From the NCBI GenBank assembly GCA_024682415.1, contig JAIKZG010000034.1, positions 1-37,788 of the forward strand: DNA of 37,788 nucleotides, read 5' to 3'. Under the pieces are notes generated by a model. It worked only from the letters and a program-made list of their open reading frames with translations, had not been told where the DNA came from and searched no databases. This DNA comes from Prevotella sp. (GTDB taxonomy: Bacteria > Bacteroidota > Bacteroidia > Bacteroidales > Bacteroidaceae). Positions 30,998 to 37,788 of this stretch are shown one piece after another (positions within the stretch are counted from its first letter, which is position 1; every line of letters starts with the position of its first letter). Position numbers and translations under genes: made by a program.

Positions 30998-32077
30998 TTA
31001 GAAATTTGTTTTCAGAGCCTTGACAATCTCTTCAGGCTCTGGCACAATACCGCCAAGTCTGCCGAAATGAGCCACGCTCACAGCGCCGTTCACTGCTAAG
31101 CGCACGTCTTCCACCATCTGTCCGGCGTTGATTTCCACGGTGAGCACGCCCTTCTTGCCCTTTGCTGCTTCAGCGATAGCCTTTTCTGGGAAAGGCCATA
31201 GAGTAATAGGGCGCAGAAGTCCCACTTTCATTCCCTCGCCACGTGCCAGCTCCATTGCTTTCTCCGAAATTCTCGCTGCTGAGCCGAAAGCTACTATCAA
31301 GTAGTCGGCATCTTCGGTATTTGCAGTTTCGTAGCGCACTTCCTTAGCTTTTATCTCAGCGTATTTCTCCTGCAATGCTATGTTGCGTTGTTCCATCACT
31401 TCCGGTTTCAGCTCAAGTGATGTTATGATGTTAGGCTCACGATTCGGAGTGCGTCCGAATGTAGCCCAAGGGCATTCTTTCTTAATCTCTTCTTCCGTGC
31501 GGCGTGGCTTGTAGGGTGGCAATACCACCTTTTCCATCATCTGCCCGATTACGCCGTCACTCAATATCATGGCAGGGTTTCTATATTTGAATGCGAGCGT
31601 GAATGCAAGGTCTACAAAGTCTGCCATCTCCTGCACCGAGTTAGGGGCAAGCACAATTACGTTGTAGTCGCCATTGCCACCGCCGCGAGTAGACTGAAAA
31701 TAGTCTGCCTGTGATGGCTGAATAGTGCCAAGACCTGGGCCGCCACGTTGCACATTTACAAACACGCCGGGCACTTCCGCTCCTGCCATATATGCTATGC
31801 CCTCCTGCATGAGTGCCACGCCAGGTGATGATGATGTGGTGAGCACCTTTTTGCCTGCTCCCGCTCCGCCATACACCATGTTGATGGCAGCTACCTCGCT
31901 TTCAGCCTGCAACACCACCATTCCTGTGGTTTCCCATGGCTTAAGCAATGAGAGGGTTTCTATAATTTCGCTTTGTGGAGTTATAGGATAACCGAAGAAT
32001 CCATCAGCGCCACATCTGATGGCAGCGTGGGCAAGAGCCTCGTTGCCTTTCATTAATACTACTTCGTTGTCTTCCAT
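30998..32077 (-). CDS. vorB: 2-oxoacid:ferredoxin oxidoreductase, alpha subunit (VorB/KorA-like)
   Basis: Large subunit with pyrimidine-binding and domain II folds. KGNEALAHAAIRCGADGFFGYPITPQSEI marks the N-terminus (motif YPITPQSEI). AESEVAAINMVYGGAGAGKK and RGGPGLGTIQPSQADYFQ are family blocks. The frame extends upstream to 32146, but those codons overlap the ferredoxin gene. The ATG at 32077, one base after the ferredoxin stop codon, is the right start and gives 359 residues. Proteins of this type in Bacteroidota are usually called VorB (3-methyl-2-oxobutanoate) or KorA (2-oxoglutarate); the choice of substrate is uncertain. Confidence 0.93.
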   Translation of the reverse strand: MEDNEVVLMKGNEALAHAAIRCGADGFFGYPITPQSEIIETLSLLKPWETTGMVVLQAESEVAAINMVYGGAGAGKKVLTTSSSPGVALMQEGIAYMAGAEVPGVFVNVQRGGPGLGTIQPSQADYFQSTRGGGNGDYNVIVLAPNSVQEMADFVDLAFTLAFKYRNPAMILSDGVIGQMMEKVVLPPYKPRRTEEEIKKECPWATFGRTPNREPNIITSLELKPEVMEQRNIALQEKYAEIKAKEVRYETANTEDADYLIVAFGSAARISEKAMELARGEGMKVGLLRPITLWPFPEKAIAEAAKGKKGVLTVEINAGQMVEDVRLAVNGAVSVAHFGRLGGIVPEPEEIVKALKTNF

Positions 32078-32078
32078 T

Positions 32079-32312
32079 TTATTCCTCCATTTTCTTGCGA
32101 TACACAGTAATACTTCCGTCGGGGCACACAATTCCGCATGAGGCACAGCCTACGCATTCTTCAGCACGCGCTGCCACAACGTATGGGTAGCCATGCTTAT
32201 TCACTTTCTTCTGTGCCAGTTCAATCACGCCCTTAGGGCATGCTTCCACACATAGTTGGCAGCCCTTGCATCGATCAGTGTCGATTACTATCGCGCCTAT
32301 AAGTTTACTCAT
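32079..32312 (-). CDS. 2x[4Fe-4S] ferredoxin subunit of the 2-oxoacid oxidoreductase
   Basis: A 77-residue ferredoxin with two complete cluster motifs, CKGCQLCVEACPKGV and CVGCASCGIVCPDGS. It passes electrons from the TPP subunit to free ferredoxin. It is first of the four oxidoreductase subunit genes, one base from the alpha gene. Confidence 0.95.
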   Translation of the reverse strand: MSKLIGAIVIDTDRCKGCQLCVEACPKGVIELAQKKVNKHGYPYVVAARAEECVGCASCGIVCPDGSITVYRKKMEE

Positions 32313-32359
32313 ATAAGTGTTTTGTTTTTAAGTAGAAAATTTAGTAGTAATATTTATTG

Positions 32360-32551
32360 TTAAGGATTATATATGTCCTTACAGTAGTAGTTTATTATAT
32401 TCTCCATCATCTCAGCCATTTCTTTGGCAGGAGATGATGGAGAGAGATTCGCGGCAGCCAAATAATTATTAAGGGCCTCGGCAAGCTTTCCTTCTTGCCT
32501 GCATTTATTGCCTAATTCATAATAGTCGTCTGCCGTCATAATGTTAGTCAT
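32360..32551 (-). CDS. Small TPR-like protein
   Basis: A 63-residue protein with one recognisable tetratricopeptide-like helix pair, YYELGNKCRQEGKLAEALNNY, then a second short helix (AKEMAEMMENIINYYC). It starts two bases after the folD stop; an internal ATG at 32539 is an alternative start. It lies between folD and the ferredoxin gene in one orientation, so it is very likely cotranscribed. Its partner is unknown. Confidence 0.75.
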   Translation of the reverse strand: MTNIMTADDYYELGNKCRQEGKLAEALNNYLAAANLSPSSPAKEMAEMMENIINYYCKDIYNP

Positions 32552-32553
32552 TA

Positions 32554-33432
32554 TTATTTATAGTATTCTTTCTTGCCTGCTGCCAATGTATTCTTCATCA
32601 GCGAGCAGATTGTCATAGGGCCTACACCGCCAGGTACAGGCGTGATGAAAGAGCATTTCGGCGCTACTTCGTCAAACTTCACGTCGCCGTTAAGTCTGTA
32701 GCCACGCTTTTTTGTAGCGTCAGGCACGCGTGTGGTGCCCACGTCGATGATTACAGCGCCGTCTTTCACCATGTCGGCAGTTACAAAGTCAGGCTTACCT
32801 ATGGCAGCGATGATGATGTCTGCCTTTAGGCATTCCTCCTTGATGTTGGCTGTGTGAGAGTGGCAAACGGTAACAGTAGCGTCGCCATATTGCTTCTGCA
32901 TCATGAGCTGAGCCATAGGCTTGCCCACGATATTGCTTCTGCCTATCACCACGCATTTCTTGCCCGATGTCTCAATGTTATAATGGCGAAGAAGAGTGAT
33001 AATGCCGAGCGGAGTGGCAGAGATGAAGCATGGAAGTCCGATAGCCATACGTCCCACGTTGATAGGGTGGAATCCGTCTACATCCTTGCGATAGTCGATA
33101 GCTTCTATTATGCGCTGCTCATCAATGTGTTTTGGCAATGGCAACTGCACAATGAATCCGTCTACATCGTCGTCGTGGTTGAGCTTGTCTACGCATTTCA
33201 GAAGTTCCTCCTCCGTAATATCGTCTTCAAAGCGTATTAATGTAGATTTGAATCCGCATTGCTCGCAGGCAATAACTTTGTTCTTCACATAGGTCTCGCT
33301 TCCTCCGTCGTGTCCCACCAACACTGCGGCAAGGTGTGGTTGTTTGCCGCCGGCGGCTACAATCTTTTTTACTTCTTCTGCTATCTCCTGCTTTATTGCG
33401 GCAGCAGTAGCTTTTCCATCTATTAGAGTCAT
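32554..33432 (-). CDS. folD: Methylenetetrahydrofolate dehydrogenase / methenyltetrahydrofolate cyclohydrolase
   Basis: Bifunctional one-carbon enzyme interconverting 5,10-methylene- and 10-formyl-tetrahydrofolate; it produces or uses the substrate of MetF encoded elsewhere in the window. The 292-residue protein has catalytic Tyr/Lys in [14 protein letters not shown], the [11 protein letters not shown] substrate loop, the NADP-binding [16 protein letters not shown], and the C-terminal [15 protein letters not shown]. All family blocks are intact. Confidence 0.97.
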   Translation of the reverse strand: MTLIDGKATAAAIKQEIAEEVKKIVAAGGKQPHLAAVLVGHDGGSETYVKNKVIACEQCGFKSTLIRFEDDITEEELLKCVDKLNHDDDVDGFIVQLPLPKHIDEQRIIEAIDYRKDVDGFHPINVGRMAIGLPCFISATPLGIITLLRHYNIETSGKKCVVIGRSNIVGKPMAQLMMQKQYGDATVTVCHSHTANIKEECLKADIIIAAIGKPDFVTADMVKDGAVIIDVGTTRVPDATKKRGYRLNGDVKFDEVAPKCSFITPVPGGVGPMTICSLMKNTLAAGKKEYYK

Positions 33433-33452
33433 GTATGTGTATATATTAAAAT

Positions 33453-33480
33453 GTGGGGGCGCAGATTATTCCGCGCCCAC
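33453..33480 (-). terminator. Hairpin between ffh and folD
   Basis: GTGGGCGC (minus strand, from 33480-33473) pairs with GCGC(CC)CCAC (33462-33453) with a small bulge and a 10-nt loop. The downstream minus strand reads ATTTTAATAT, only weakly U-rich. It may partly terminate ffh transcripts, yet no promoter is visible between it and folD, so read-through into folD seems needed. Confidence 0.5.
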
Positions 33481-33495
33481 TTCTTTTATATCGTC

Positions 33496-34854
33496 TTAGA
33501 ATTTAGGCATCTTCATGCCCTTCAATGCTCCAAGTCCGCCCATGCCTTTCATCATGTTTGCCATGCCCATACCAGATACCATTTTCATCATCTTGCGTGT
33601 TTGGTCAAACTGCTTGATAAGGCGGTTCACCTCATTGATGTCAGTGCCCGAGCCGTTGGCAATGCGGCGCTTGCGTGAGCTGTTGATAATCTCAGGGTGT
33701 GAACGCTCCTTTGGAGTCATGCTGTGGATTATTGCTTCTATGCTCTTGAAAGCATTGTCGTCGATGTCTACATCTTTGATAGCCTTGCCAACGCCAGGAA
33801 TCATCGCAGCCAGATCCTTGATGTTACCCATCTTCTTTATCTGGTCTATCTGCTTTAGGAAGTCGTTGAAGTCGAACTGATTCTTTCTAATCTTCTTCTC
33901 CAGGCGGCGTGCCTCTTCCTCGTCAAACTGCTCCTGCGCGCGCTCCACGAGTGAAACCACGTCACCCATACCCAAGATACGGTCTGCCATACGCTCTGGG
34001 TGGAACACATCAAGTGCTTCCATCTTCTCGCCCGTACCGATAAATTTGATAGGCTTTGTTACAACGGTGCGGATAGAGAGAGCAGCACCACCGCGAGTAT
34101 CGCCATCAAGCTTTGTGAGCACTACGCCGTCGAAATCCAAACGGTCGTTAAACTCCTTAGCGGTGTTTACAGCGTCCTGACCTGTCATTGAGTCTACCAC
34201 GAAGAGCGTCTCGTCTGGGTTTACAGCTTCTTTCAGAGCTGCAATCTCGTTCATCATCTCCTCGTCTACAGCCAGTCGTCCCGCGGTATCGATGATTACC
34301 ACATCGTTGCCGTTTGCCTTAGCCTGGTGAATAGCGTTGTTGGCTATCTCTATTACGTTCTTGTTGCCTTCCTCTGTGTAAACAGGCACTTCTATCTGCT
34401 CTGCCACAACCTTCAGCTGGTCGATAGCGGCAGGACGATAAACGTCGCACGCAACAAGCAATGGATTTTTCTTCTGTTTGTTTTTCAGCAGGTTGGCAAG
34501 TTTTCCAGAGAATGTAGTCTTACCCGAACCTTGCAGACCGCTCATCAATATTATTGCAGGCTTGCCTTGCAGGTTAAGTCCTACGGCTTCGCCACCCATG
34601 AGTTTTGCCAGCTCGTCGTGTACGATTTTCACCATCAGCTGACCCGGCTTTACTGCCGTGAGCACATTCATGCCAAGTGCTTTTTCCTTTACCGTGTCGG
34701 TGAAAGACTTTGCCACTTTGTAGTTTACGTCGGCATCGAGCAAAGCTCTGCGCACGTCTTTCAGTGTTTCGGCTACGTTAATCTCAGTGATTTTGCCTTC
34801 ACCTTTCAGTATTTTGAAAGAGCGTTCAAGTCTGTCGCTTAATTTCTCAAACAT
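33496..34854 (-). CDS. ffh: Signal recognition particle protein Ffh
   Basis: GTPase subunit of the signal recognition particle that binds signal sequences and targets ribosomes to the membrane. The 452-residue protein has the N domain, then G domain motifs GLQGSGKTT, DTAGRL, TKLDGDTRGGAAL, and the M domain with a Met/Gly-rich tail ending KGMKMPKF. All are typical. The -7 box TAGTTTTG at 34925-34918 (minus strand) lies about 65 bp upstream of the ATG. Confidence 0.97.
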   Translation of the reverse strand: MFEKLSDRLERSFKILKGEGKITEINVAETLKDVRRALLDADVNYKVAKSFTDTVKEKALGMNVLTAVKPGQLMVKIVHDELAKLMGGEAVGLNLQGKPAIILMSGLQGSGKTTFSGKLANLLKNKQKKNPLLVACDVYRPAAIDQLKVVAEQIEVPVYTEEGNKNVIEIANNAIHQAKANGNDVVIIDTAGRLAVDEEMMNEIAALKEAVNPDETLFVVDSMTGQDAVNTAKEFNDRLDFDGVVLTKLDGDTRGGAALSIRTVVTKPIKFIGTGEKMEALDVFHPERMADRILGMGDVVSLVERAQEQFDEEEARRLEKKIRKNQFDFNDFLKQIDQIKKMGNIKDLAAMIPGVGKAIKDVDIDDNAFKSIEAIIHSMTPKERSHPEIINSSRKRRIANGSGTDINEVNRLIKQFDQTRKMMKMVSGMGMANMMKGMGGLGALKGMKMPKF

Positions 34855-34917
34855 ATTTTATATCTAATTTTCTTTTTATTTTCTTGTTTTGTTAGTATGC
34901 CTTCGTGGCACCGCGTG

Positions 34918-34925
34918 CAAAACTA
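34918..34925 (-). promoter_or_regulatory. -7 box of ffh
   Basis: TAGTTTTG on the minus strand matches the TAnnTTTG consensus. No clear TTTG lies at the -33 distance. It would also drive folD and the oxidoreductase genes if they are read through. Confidence 0.5.
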
Positions 34926-35018
34926 ATAATAAAATAGGTAATTTTGGGATTGTTCACACCTATTTAAGGTATTTTATAATTGTTTCCTCCTTTTCTGCTC
35001 AGTCGTTATTGATGTGTG

Positions 35019-35480
35019 CATTTCGTATGGTACGCTGCGAGTTTGTAATTCTTGCGAACTCATTTCTGCATTGCATCTGCGGTTCTCACTTTTTACAAAG
35101 CCATTTCGTATGGTACGCTGCGTGTTTGTAATTTTTGCGAACTCATTTCTGCATTGCAGTTATGTGTTCTCACTTTTTACAATGTCATTTCGTAGAGTAC
35201 GCTGCGAGTTTGTAATCTTTGCGAACCCATTTCTGCACTGCATCTGCGGTTCGCAGTTTTTACAATGTCATTTCGTAGGGTACGCTGCGAGTTTGTAATT
35301 CTTGCGAACCCATTTCTGCATCGCATCTGCGGTTCTCACTTTTTACAATGTCATTTTGTAGGGTACGCTGCGAGTTTGTAATCTTTGCAAACTCATTTCT
35401 GCACTGCATCTGCGGTTCCCACTTTTTACAATGTCATTTCGTAGGGTACGCTGCGCCTTTGTAATTCTTGCGAAGTCATT
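35019..35480. repeat. Tandem array, 5.5 units of about 83 bp
   Basis: Units start with CATTTCGTA at 35019, 35102, 35186, 35269, 35352 and 35435, spaced 83-84 bp, with few differences between units. Each unit seems to consist of two related halves of about 41.5 bp sharing CATTTC, 10 bp, CTGCG. Plus-strand open frames across it (80-94 codons) are by-products of the repeat. The array runs directly into the surface-protein relic at 35481. Confidence 0.92.
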
Positions 35481-35609
35481 TATTTTTCTGCTACAACCTA
35501 CAGTACTGGTCTTTTCTATGGTTTTAATGTAAGCGAAAATAGCATTAACGTTTTCAATGACGTTGCTAAAGCAGGTTACGCACGCTCAATACGTGCCGTT
35601 TTTAATTAA
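35481..35609 (+). pseudogene. C-terminal relic of a DUF1566/FISUMP-like surface protein
   Basis: Directly after the 83-bp array one plus-strand frame reads YFSATTYSTGLFYGFNVSEN and then a VFNDVAKAGYARSIRAVFN terminus before TAA (35607-35609). This YWSST...YGF...GYSVRAVR-like pattern is the usual C-terminal end of DUF1566/FISUMP-type surface proteins. It resembles the last residues of the fimbrillin-like protein at 14478-16229. No start codon or upstream domain remains; the array replaced or pushed away the rest. Confidence 0.65.
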
Positions 35610-35640
35610 ATCTGTGTTCATCTGTGCCATCTGTGAGAGA
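35608..35640 (+). repeat. Dispersed ATCTGTG repeat, copy 2
   Basis: Three ATCTGTG heptamers 10 and 9 bp apart, followed by AGAGA. It begins inside the stop codon of the relic and is nearly identical to 37531-37564. Confidence 0.8.
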
Positions 35641-35658
35641 TAAAGAAACATTTATTAT

Positions 35659-35906
35659 AGCTTCATAAAGCTAAGTTTATAGCCAGTGGTGCGTAGCTCG
35701 CGAGAGTCAAAGCACCACTTTTAAAAAGAAAGTTTAAAAGAATGCTTCTTAAAGGACTTTTAAAAAGCTTTTAAAGAGGATAGTTTCAAAATAAAAATAG
35801 GGAAGTTATTCTTCCCATTGAGGGCGATCAGCATTTTCGTTTTCAGCTGATTGCCCCCTCCTTGAGTTGCGGTGCACTGCTCGTGAGAGTGAGTGCACCG
35901 CTTTTG
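35659..35906 (+). other. Cluster of five hairpins
   Basis: Stems are AGCTT/AAGCT (35659-35672), AGTGGTGC/GCACCACT followed by TTTT (35685-35723), and GGGAAG/CTTCCC (35800-35816). Two more are GGGCGATCAGC/GCTGATTGCCC (35822-35856) and a perfect 10-bp GCGGTGCACT/AGTGCACCGC followed by TTTT (35869-35905). The second and fifth share loop sequence GCTCGNGAGAGT and could be copies of one element. The AT-rich part 35724-35799 repeats CTTTTAAA. No gene is visible. Confidence 0.55.
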
Positions 35907-35934
35907 GTATTCTTCACATGGCTTGATATATTTG
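35903..35934 (+). promoter_or_regulatory. Orphan Bacteroidota-type promoter
   Basis: TTTG (35903-35906), 20 bp, TATATTTG (35927-35934) is a full consensus. The transcript would start near 35941 and run about 50 nt to a T7 tract (35989-35995) just before the stop of the convergent ATPase gene. No open frame fits, so a very small RNA or an antisense transcript is possible. Confidence 0.45.
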
Positions 35935-35997
35935 CGGAGAGTTCCGTTGTGAAGCAGCAAATTGCGGACGCAAATAGGTGGATATATTTTTTTATTA

Positions 35998-37260
35998 TTA
36001 ATCTTTCAAGCAGTTAATAGGTACTACATATATACCATCTTTGCGACGATAAGCAGAGCCTGTGGCTGTAAGTATCATCATGAAAGATGGTTCTTGCTTG
36101 ATATTTATATCCGCTTTAAGCTTGATGAGATTTTTTACACCTTCTTCAATAAGTTTTTCTCCGCCTAATTTTATTTCAATAAGTGCCCATCGGCCATCTT
36201 CTAAATGAACTACAGCGTCGCATTCCAATCCTCTGCTATCACGATAATGTCTTACTTCACCGCCTTTCTGCATGGAATATATCTTCAAATCTCTTACGGC
36301 CATGTCTTCAAAGAATAATCCAAAAGTATTCAAATCATTCATTAAGTCGGCTGGCTTAATTCCAAGTGCGCAGCAAGCAATGCTTGTATCTACAAAATGA
36401 CGTGTCGCCGTTGAGCGAATAACTGTTTTAGAACGCAAATTCGGATTCCATGCGTCAATATCATCCAATATATATAAATCTTTTAATGCGTCGCGATATT
36501 CATCGAATGTTTTTGAGTCCATTGTTCTGTTGTTGGATGCAATAAGATCCTTAATGATTGTTTGATAAGAAGCTTCTGTCGATATATTTCTCGCGTAGCT
36601 GCGCAATATCATACGCATTATTTCCGGGCTTTTATTGCGGAATTTCTTGTTTTCGCTATTCTCAAAGTTGAAAAGTCCTTGATAATAGTTTTGTGTAACA
36701 TCTAATGCTACTTGTTTGTCTTCTTGTAGTGATAATGGCCATCCGCCTCTGCAAAGAAGAAAGGCTGTATCAGATAGCTGCCAGTCTTCATTCATATCGA
36801 AAATTGGCATGTTTGGATTGTCGAATAGTGCATTCAATGATACTGTTCCTCGTGAGTTTTGCGATTCATACAAACTCATAGGACGCATCATAATTGTTGT
36901 GATTCTTCCAGCTCCGCTATGATAGATTTGTGTTTTGTCGGCAGGTGTGCTGCTTCCAGTTAGGATAAATTGTCCAAATTGTGGATTTTCATCAATCCAT
37001 GCTTTGATTTCATTCCAAATGTCAGGCACAGTTTGCCACTCATCAATGAGATGTGGCGTTTCGCCAATAAGCATATTGCGCGGTTCCATCTTTGCCAACT
37101 GGATAGTTTTGTATGTATTTAATTTTACCGTGCTGTTGGCAAAAAGTTCCGCAGTCGTAGTCTTTCCGCAAAATTTAGGACCACTTATTACGACTGCTCC
37201 TGATGATTTGAGCTTTCTTTCAATAATCCCTTCAATATATCGTTTTAGATATTTTGCCAT
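35998..37260 (-). CDS. AAA-type ATPase with DUF4143 domain
   Basis: A 420-residue member of the ATP-binding/DUF4143 group common in Bacteroidales, of unknown role; some are suspected toxin-antitoxin or defence components. Walker A is GPKFCGKTT (27-35) and Walker B lies in PHLIDEWQ, followed by sensor-like FILTGSS. The C-terminal DUF4143 region includes FFEDMAVRDLKIYS and then HYRDSRGLECDAV...WALIEIKLG, which looks like a PD-(D/E)xK-type D...EIK motif. The gene stands alone with a consensus promoter covered by 23-bp iterons, suggesting autoregulation or control by another DNA-binding protein. Its base composition is more AT-rich than the housekeeping genes around it. Confidence 0.9.
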   Translation of the reverse strand: MAKYLKRYIEGIIERKLKSSGAVVISGPKFCGKTTTAELFANSTVKLNTYKTIQLAKMEPRNMLIGETPHLIDEWQTVPDIWNEIKAWIDENPQFGQFILTGSSTPADKTQIYHSGAGRITTIMMRPMSLYESQNSRGTVSLNALFDNPNMPIFDMNEDWQLSDTAFLLCRGGWPLSLQEDKQVALDVTQNYYQGLFNFENSENKKFRNKSPEIMRMILRSYARNISTEASYQTIIKDLIASNNRTMDSKTFDEYRDALKDLYILDDIDAWNPNLRSKTVIRSTATRHFVDTSIACCALGIKPADLMNDLNTFGLFFEDMAVRDLKIYSMQKGGEVRHYRDSRGLECDAVVHLEDGRWALIEIKLGGEKLIEEGVKNLIKLKADINIKQEPSFMMILTATGSAYRRKDGIYVVPINCLKD

Positions 37261-37291
37261 AAATGTCTGATATTAAATGAATTTCATGTTG

Positions 37292-37323
37292 CAAATGTAC
37301 TCTTTTTTATCGAAAATCCCAAA
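37292..37323 (-). promoter_or_regulatory. Promoter of the DUF4143 ATPase gene
   Basis: On the minus strand TTTG (37323-37320), 20 bp, TACATTTG (37299-37292). The ATG is 31 bp downstream. The -33 box is inside the first 23-bp repeat unit. Confidence 0.75.
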
Positions 37324-37408
37324 CTTATGAGGCTTTAATTCCCTAATTTGTGATATTTTGACTCCCAAACTTGTGAGGTTCTCATTCCGTAATTTGTGAG
37401 TTTTATTT
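37317..37408. repeat. Four 23-bp iterons at the ATPase promoter
   Basis: Units start at 37317, 37340, 37363 and 37386, exactly 23 bp apart. Each begins TCCC or TCCG and contains AACTTRTGAGG or TAATTTGTGA. Units 1 and 3 share one form and units 2 and 4 the other, so the array is (A-B)x2 with a 46-bp period. A degenerate fifth motif is near 37418. Location upstream of and overlapping the -33 box suggests operator sites. Confidence 0.85.
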
Positions 37409-37530
37409 TGTTTCTATGATTTGTGTTTTTGTGCTATATTATATAAAGGTGGAAATTCGTCACCAAATTGGTTTCTGTGAACTTCTTATTTTTTTTATAT
37501 CTATTGCAAAATTTAATCTGTGAAATCAAC

Positions 37531-37564
37531 AAAATCTGTGTCCATCTGTGCCATCTGTGAGAGA
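37531..37564 (+). repeat. Dispersed ATCTGTG repeat, copy 3
   Basis: Same three-heptamer element as 35608-35640, with one or two differences. It lies between the iterons and the last promoter of the window. The rest of 37409-37690 is AT-rich with no gene visible. Confidence 0.8.
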
Positions 37565-37690
37565 TTATTATCATCATCTGTAATTTGTTCACCAGCTCGG
37601 TAAATAATTGTGTCAAAACAACAAAACGATGCATAAAATACGCTTGAAAAATAAAAAATGGCGAAAAATGATATTTTTTTATTCTGTTTC

Positions 37691-37721
37691 TTGCATATTT
37701 TAAAACGAAGTGTTATCTTTG
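37691..37721 (+). promoter_or_regulatory. Promoter at the right edge
   Basis: TTGC (37691-37694), 19-20 bp, TATCTTTG (37714-37721). The -7 box is consensus. It would drive a gene lying mostly outside the window. Confidence 0.6.
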
Positions 37722-37729
37722 CAAGCGTT

Positions 37730-37788
37730 ATGAGGAGAAATGGTGTCGTGAAGACATTAATCACTCGAAATGCACACAAAATGTTGTT
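37730..37788 (+). CDS. Possible start of a truncated gene
   Basis: ATG at 37730 opens a frame (MRRNGVVKTLITRNAHKML) that stays open to the window end, 9 bp after the -7 box of a good promoter. With only 19 codons no identity can be given. The stretch may equally be untranslated leader. Confidence 0.25.
   Translation, partial: MRRNGVVKTLITRNAHKML

Noticed and set aside
30998..32146. Long N-terminal form of the oxidoreductase alpha subunit
   Set aside because: The additional 23 codons overlap the ferredoxin gene and begin at a non-ATG codon; the family N-terminus begins at the ATG at 32077.
35019..35480. CRISPR array or coding sequence in the 83-bp repeats
   Set aside because: There are no unique spacers; the period is not a multiple of three, so the long plus-strand frames over it are chance products with Cys/Phe-rich, low-quality sequence.

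Overview
The window reads as chromosomal DNA of a Gram-negative, anaerobic Bacteroidales bacterium; Prevotellaceae or Muribaculaceae would fit, but the genus cannot be fixed from sequence alone. The evidence is: many promoters of the Bacteroidota type (TTTG, 19-21 bp, TAnnTTTG); few Shine-Dalgarno sequences; a lipoprotein TamA homologue (TamL type); a fimbrillin-like lipoprotein; an OMP_b-brl_3-type outer-membrane barrel; an O/P-type porin; and a ferredoxin-dependent 2-oxoacid oxidoreductase cluster. Most of the window is housekeeping sequence, broken by several repeat-rich gaps without intact genes.

Layout. 1-956: G-rich non-coding DNA with short repeats and a possible small RNA. 957-2233: two head-to-head gene relics, a phage minor-head protein fused to a nuclease toxin (minus) and the C-terminus of a DUF3987-like protein (plus). 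2418-6993: metH-metF, bounded by two identical 32-bp direct repeats. 7080-9371: tamL (minus), divergent from a UxaA-family altronate dehydratase (9593-11089). 11216-13973: a YkvA/DUF1232 protein, a sugar-phosphate nucleotidyltransferase and guaA. 14062-16229: a promoter, a long and strongly structured RNA leader (or separate ncRNA), and a fimbrillin-like surface lipoprotein. 16376-16980: two adjacent tandem-repeat arrays. 16987-18023: an HxlR regulator divergent from a cupin gene, with a palindromic operator candidate between them. 18197-18415: a small membrane protein. 18504-22623 (minus): a four-gene Dlt-like aminoacyl transfer operon (adenylation enzyme, carrier protein, MBOAT, SGNH-type membrane protein). 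23070-26099: a large outer-membrane barrel with a Gly/Arg-rich tail. 26263-27312: aroB. 27467-27838: a small secreted protein with a long leader. 28385-34854 (minus): ffh, folD, a small TPR protein, a ferredoxin, the alpha, beta and gamma subunits of a 2-oxoacid:ferredoxin oxidoreductase, and a porin. 34855-35997: an 83-bp repeat array, a surface-protein relic and a cluster of hairpins. 35998-37260: an AAA/DUF4143 ATPase preceded by 23-bp iterons. 37730 onward: possibly the start of another gene.

How the genes fit together. metH, metF and folD are folate/one-carbon genes. metH-metF form an operon; folD lies elsewhere, beside ffh and the oxidoreductase. The Dlt-like operon contains every activity expected for activating an amino acid, loading it on a carrier protein, passing it across the membrane and attaching it to a surface acceptor. 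Gram-negative cells lack teichoic acid, so the acceptor is unknown.

The most unusual signals are: the Dlt-like operon; the structured RNA at about 14103-14390; and four tandem arrays (23, 33, 40 and 83 bp) that all appear to be built from alternating A/B half-units. Others are the 23-bp iterons at the DUF4143 ATPase promoter, the head-to-head mobile-element scar, and the direct repeats bounding metH-metF. All calls come from reading the sequence; no database search or folding program was run.
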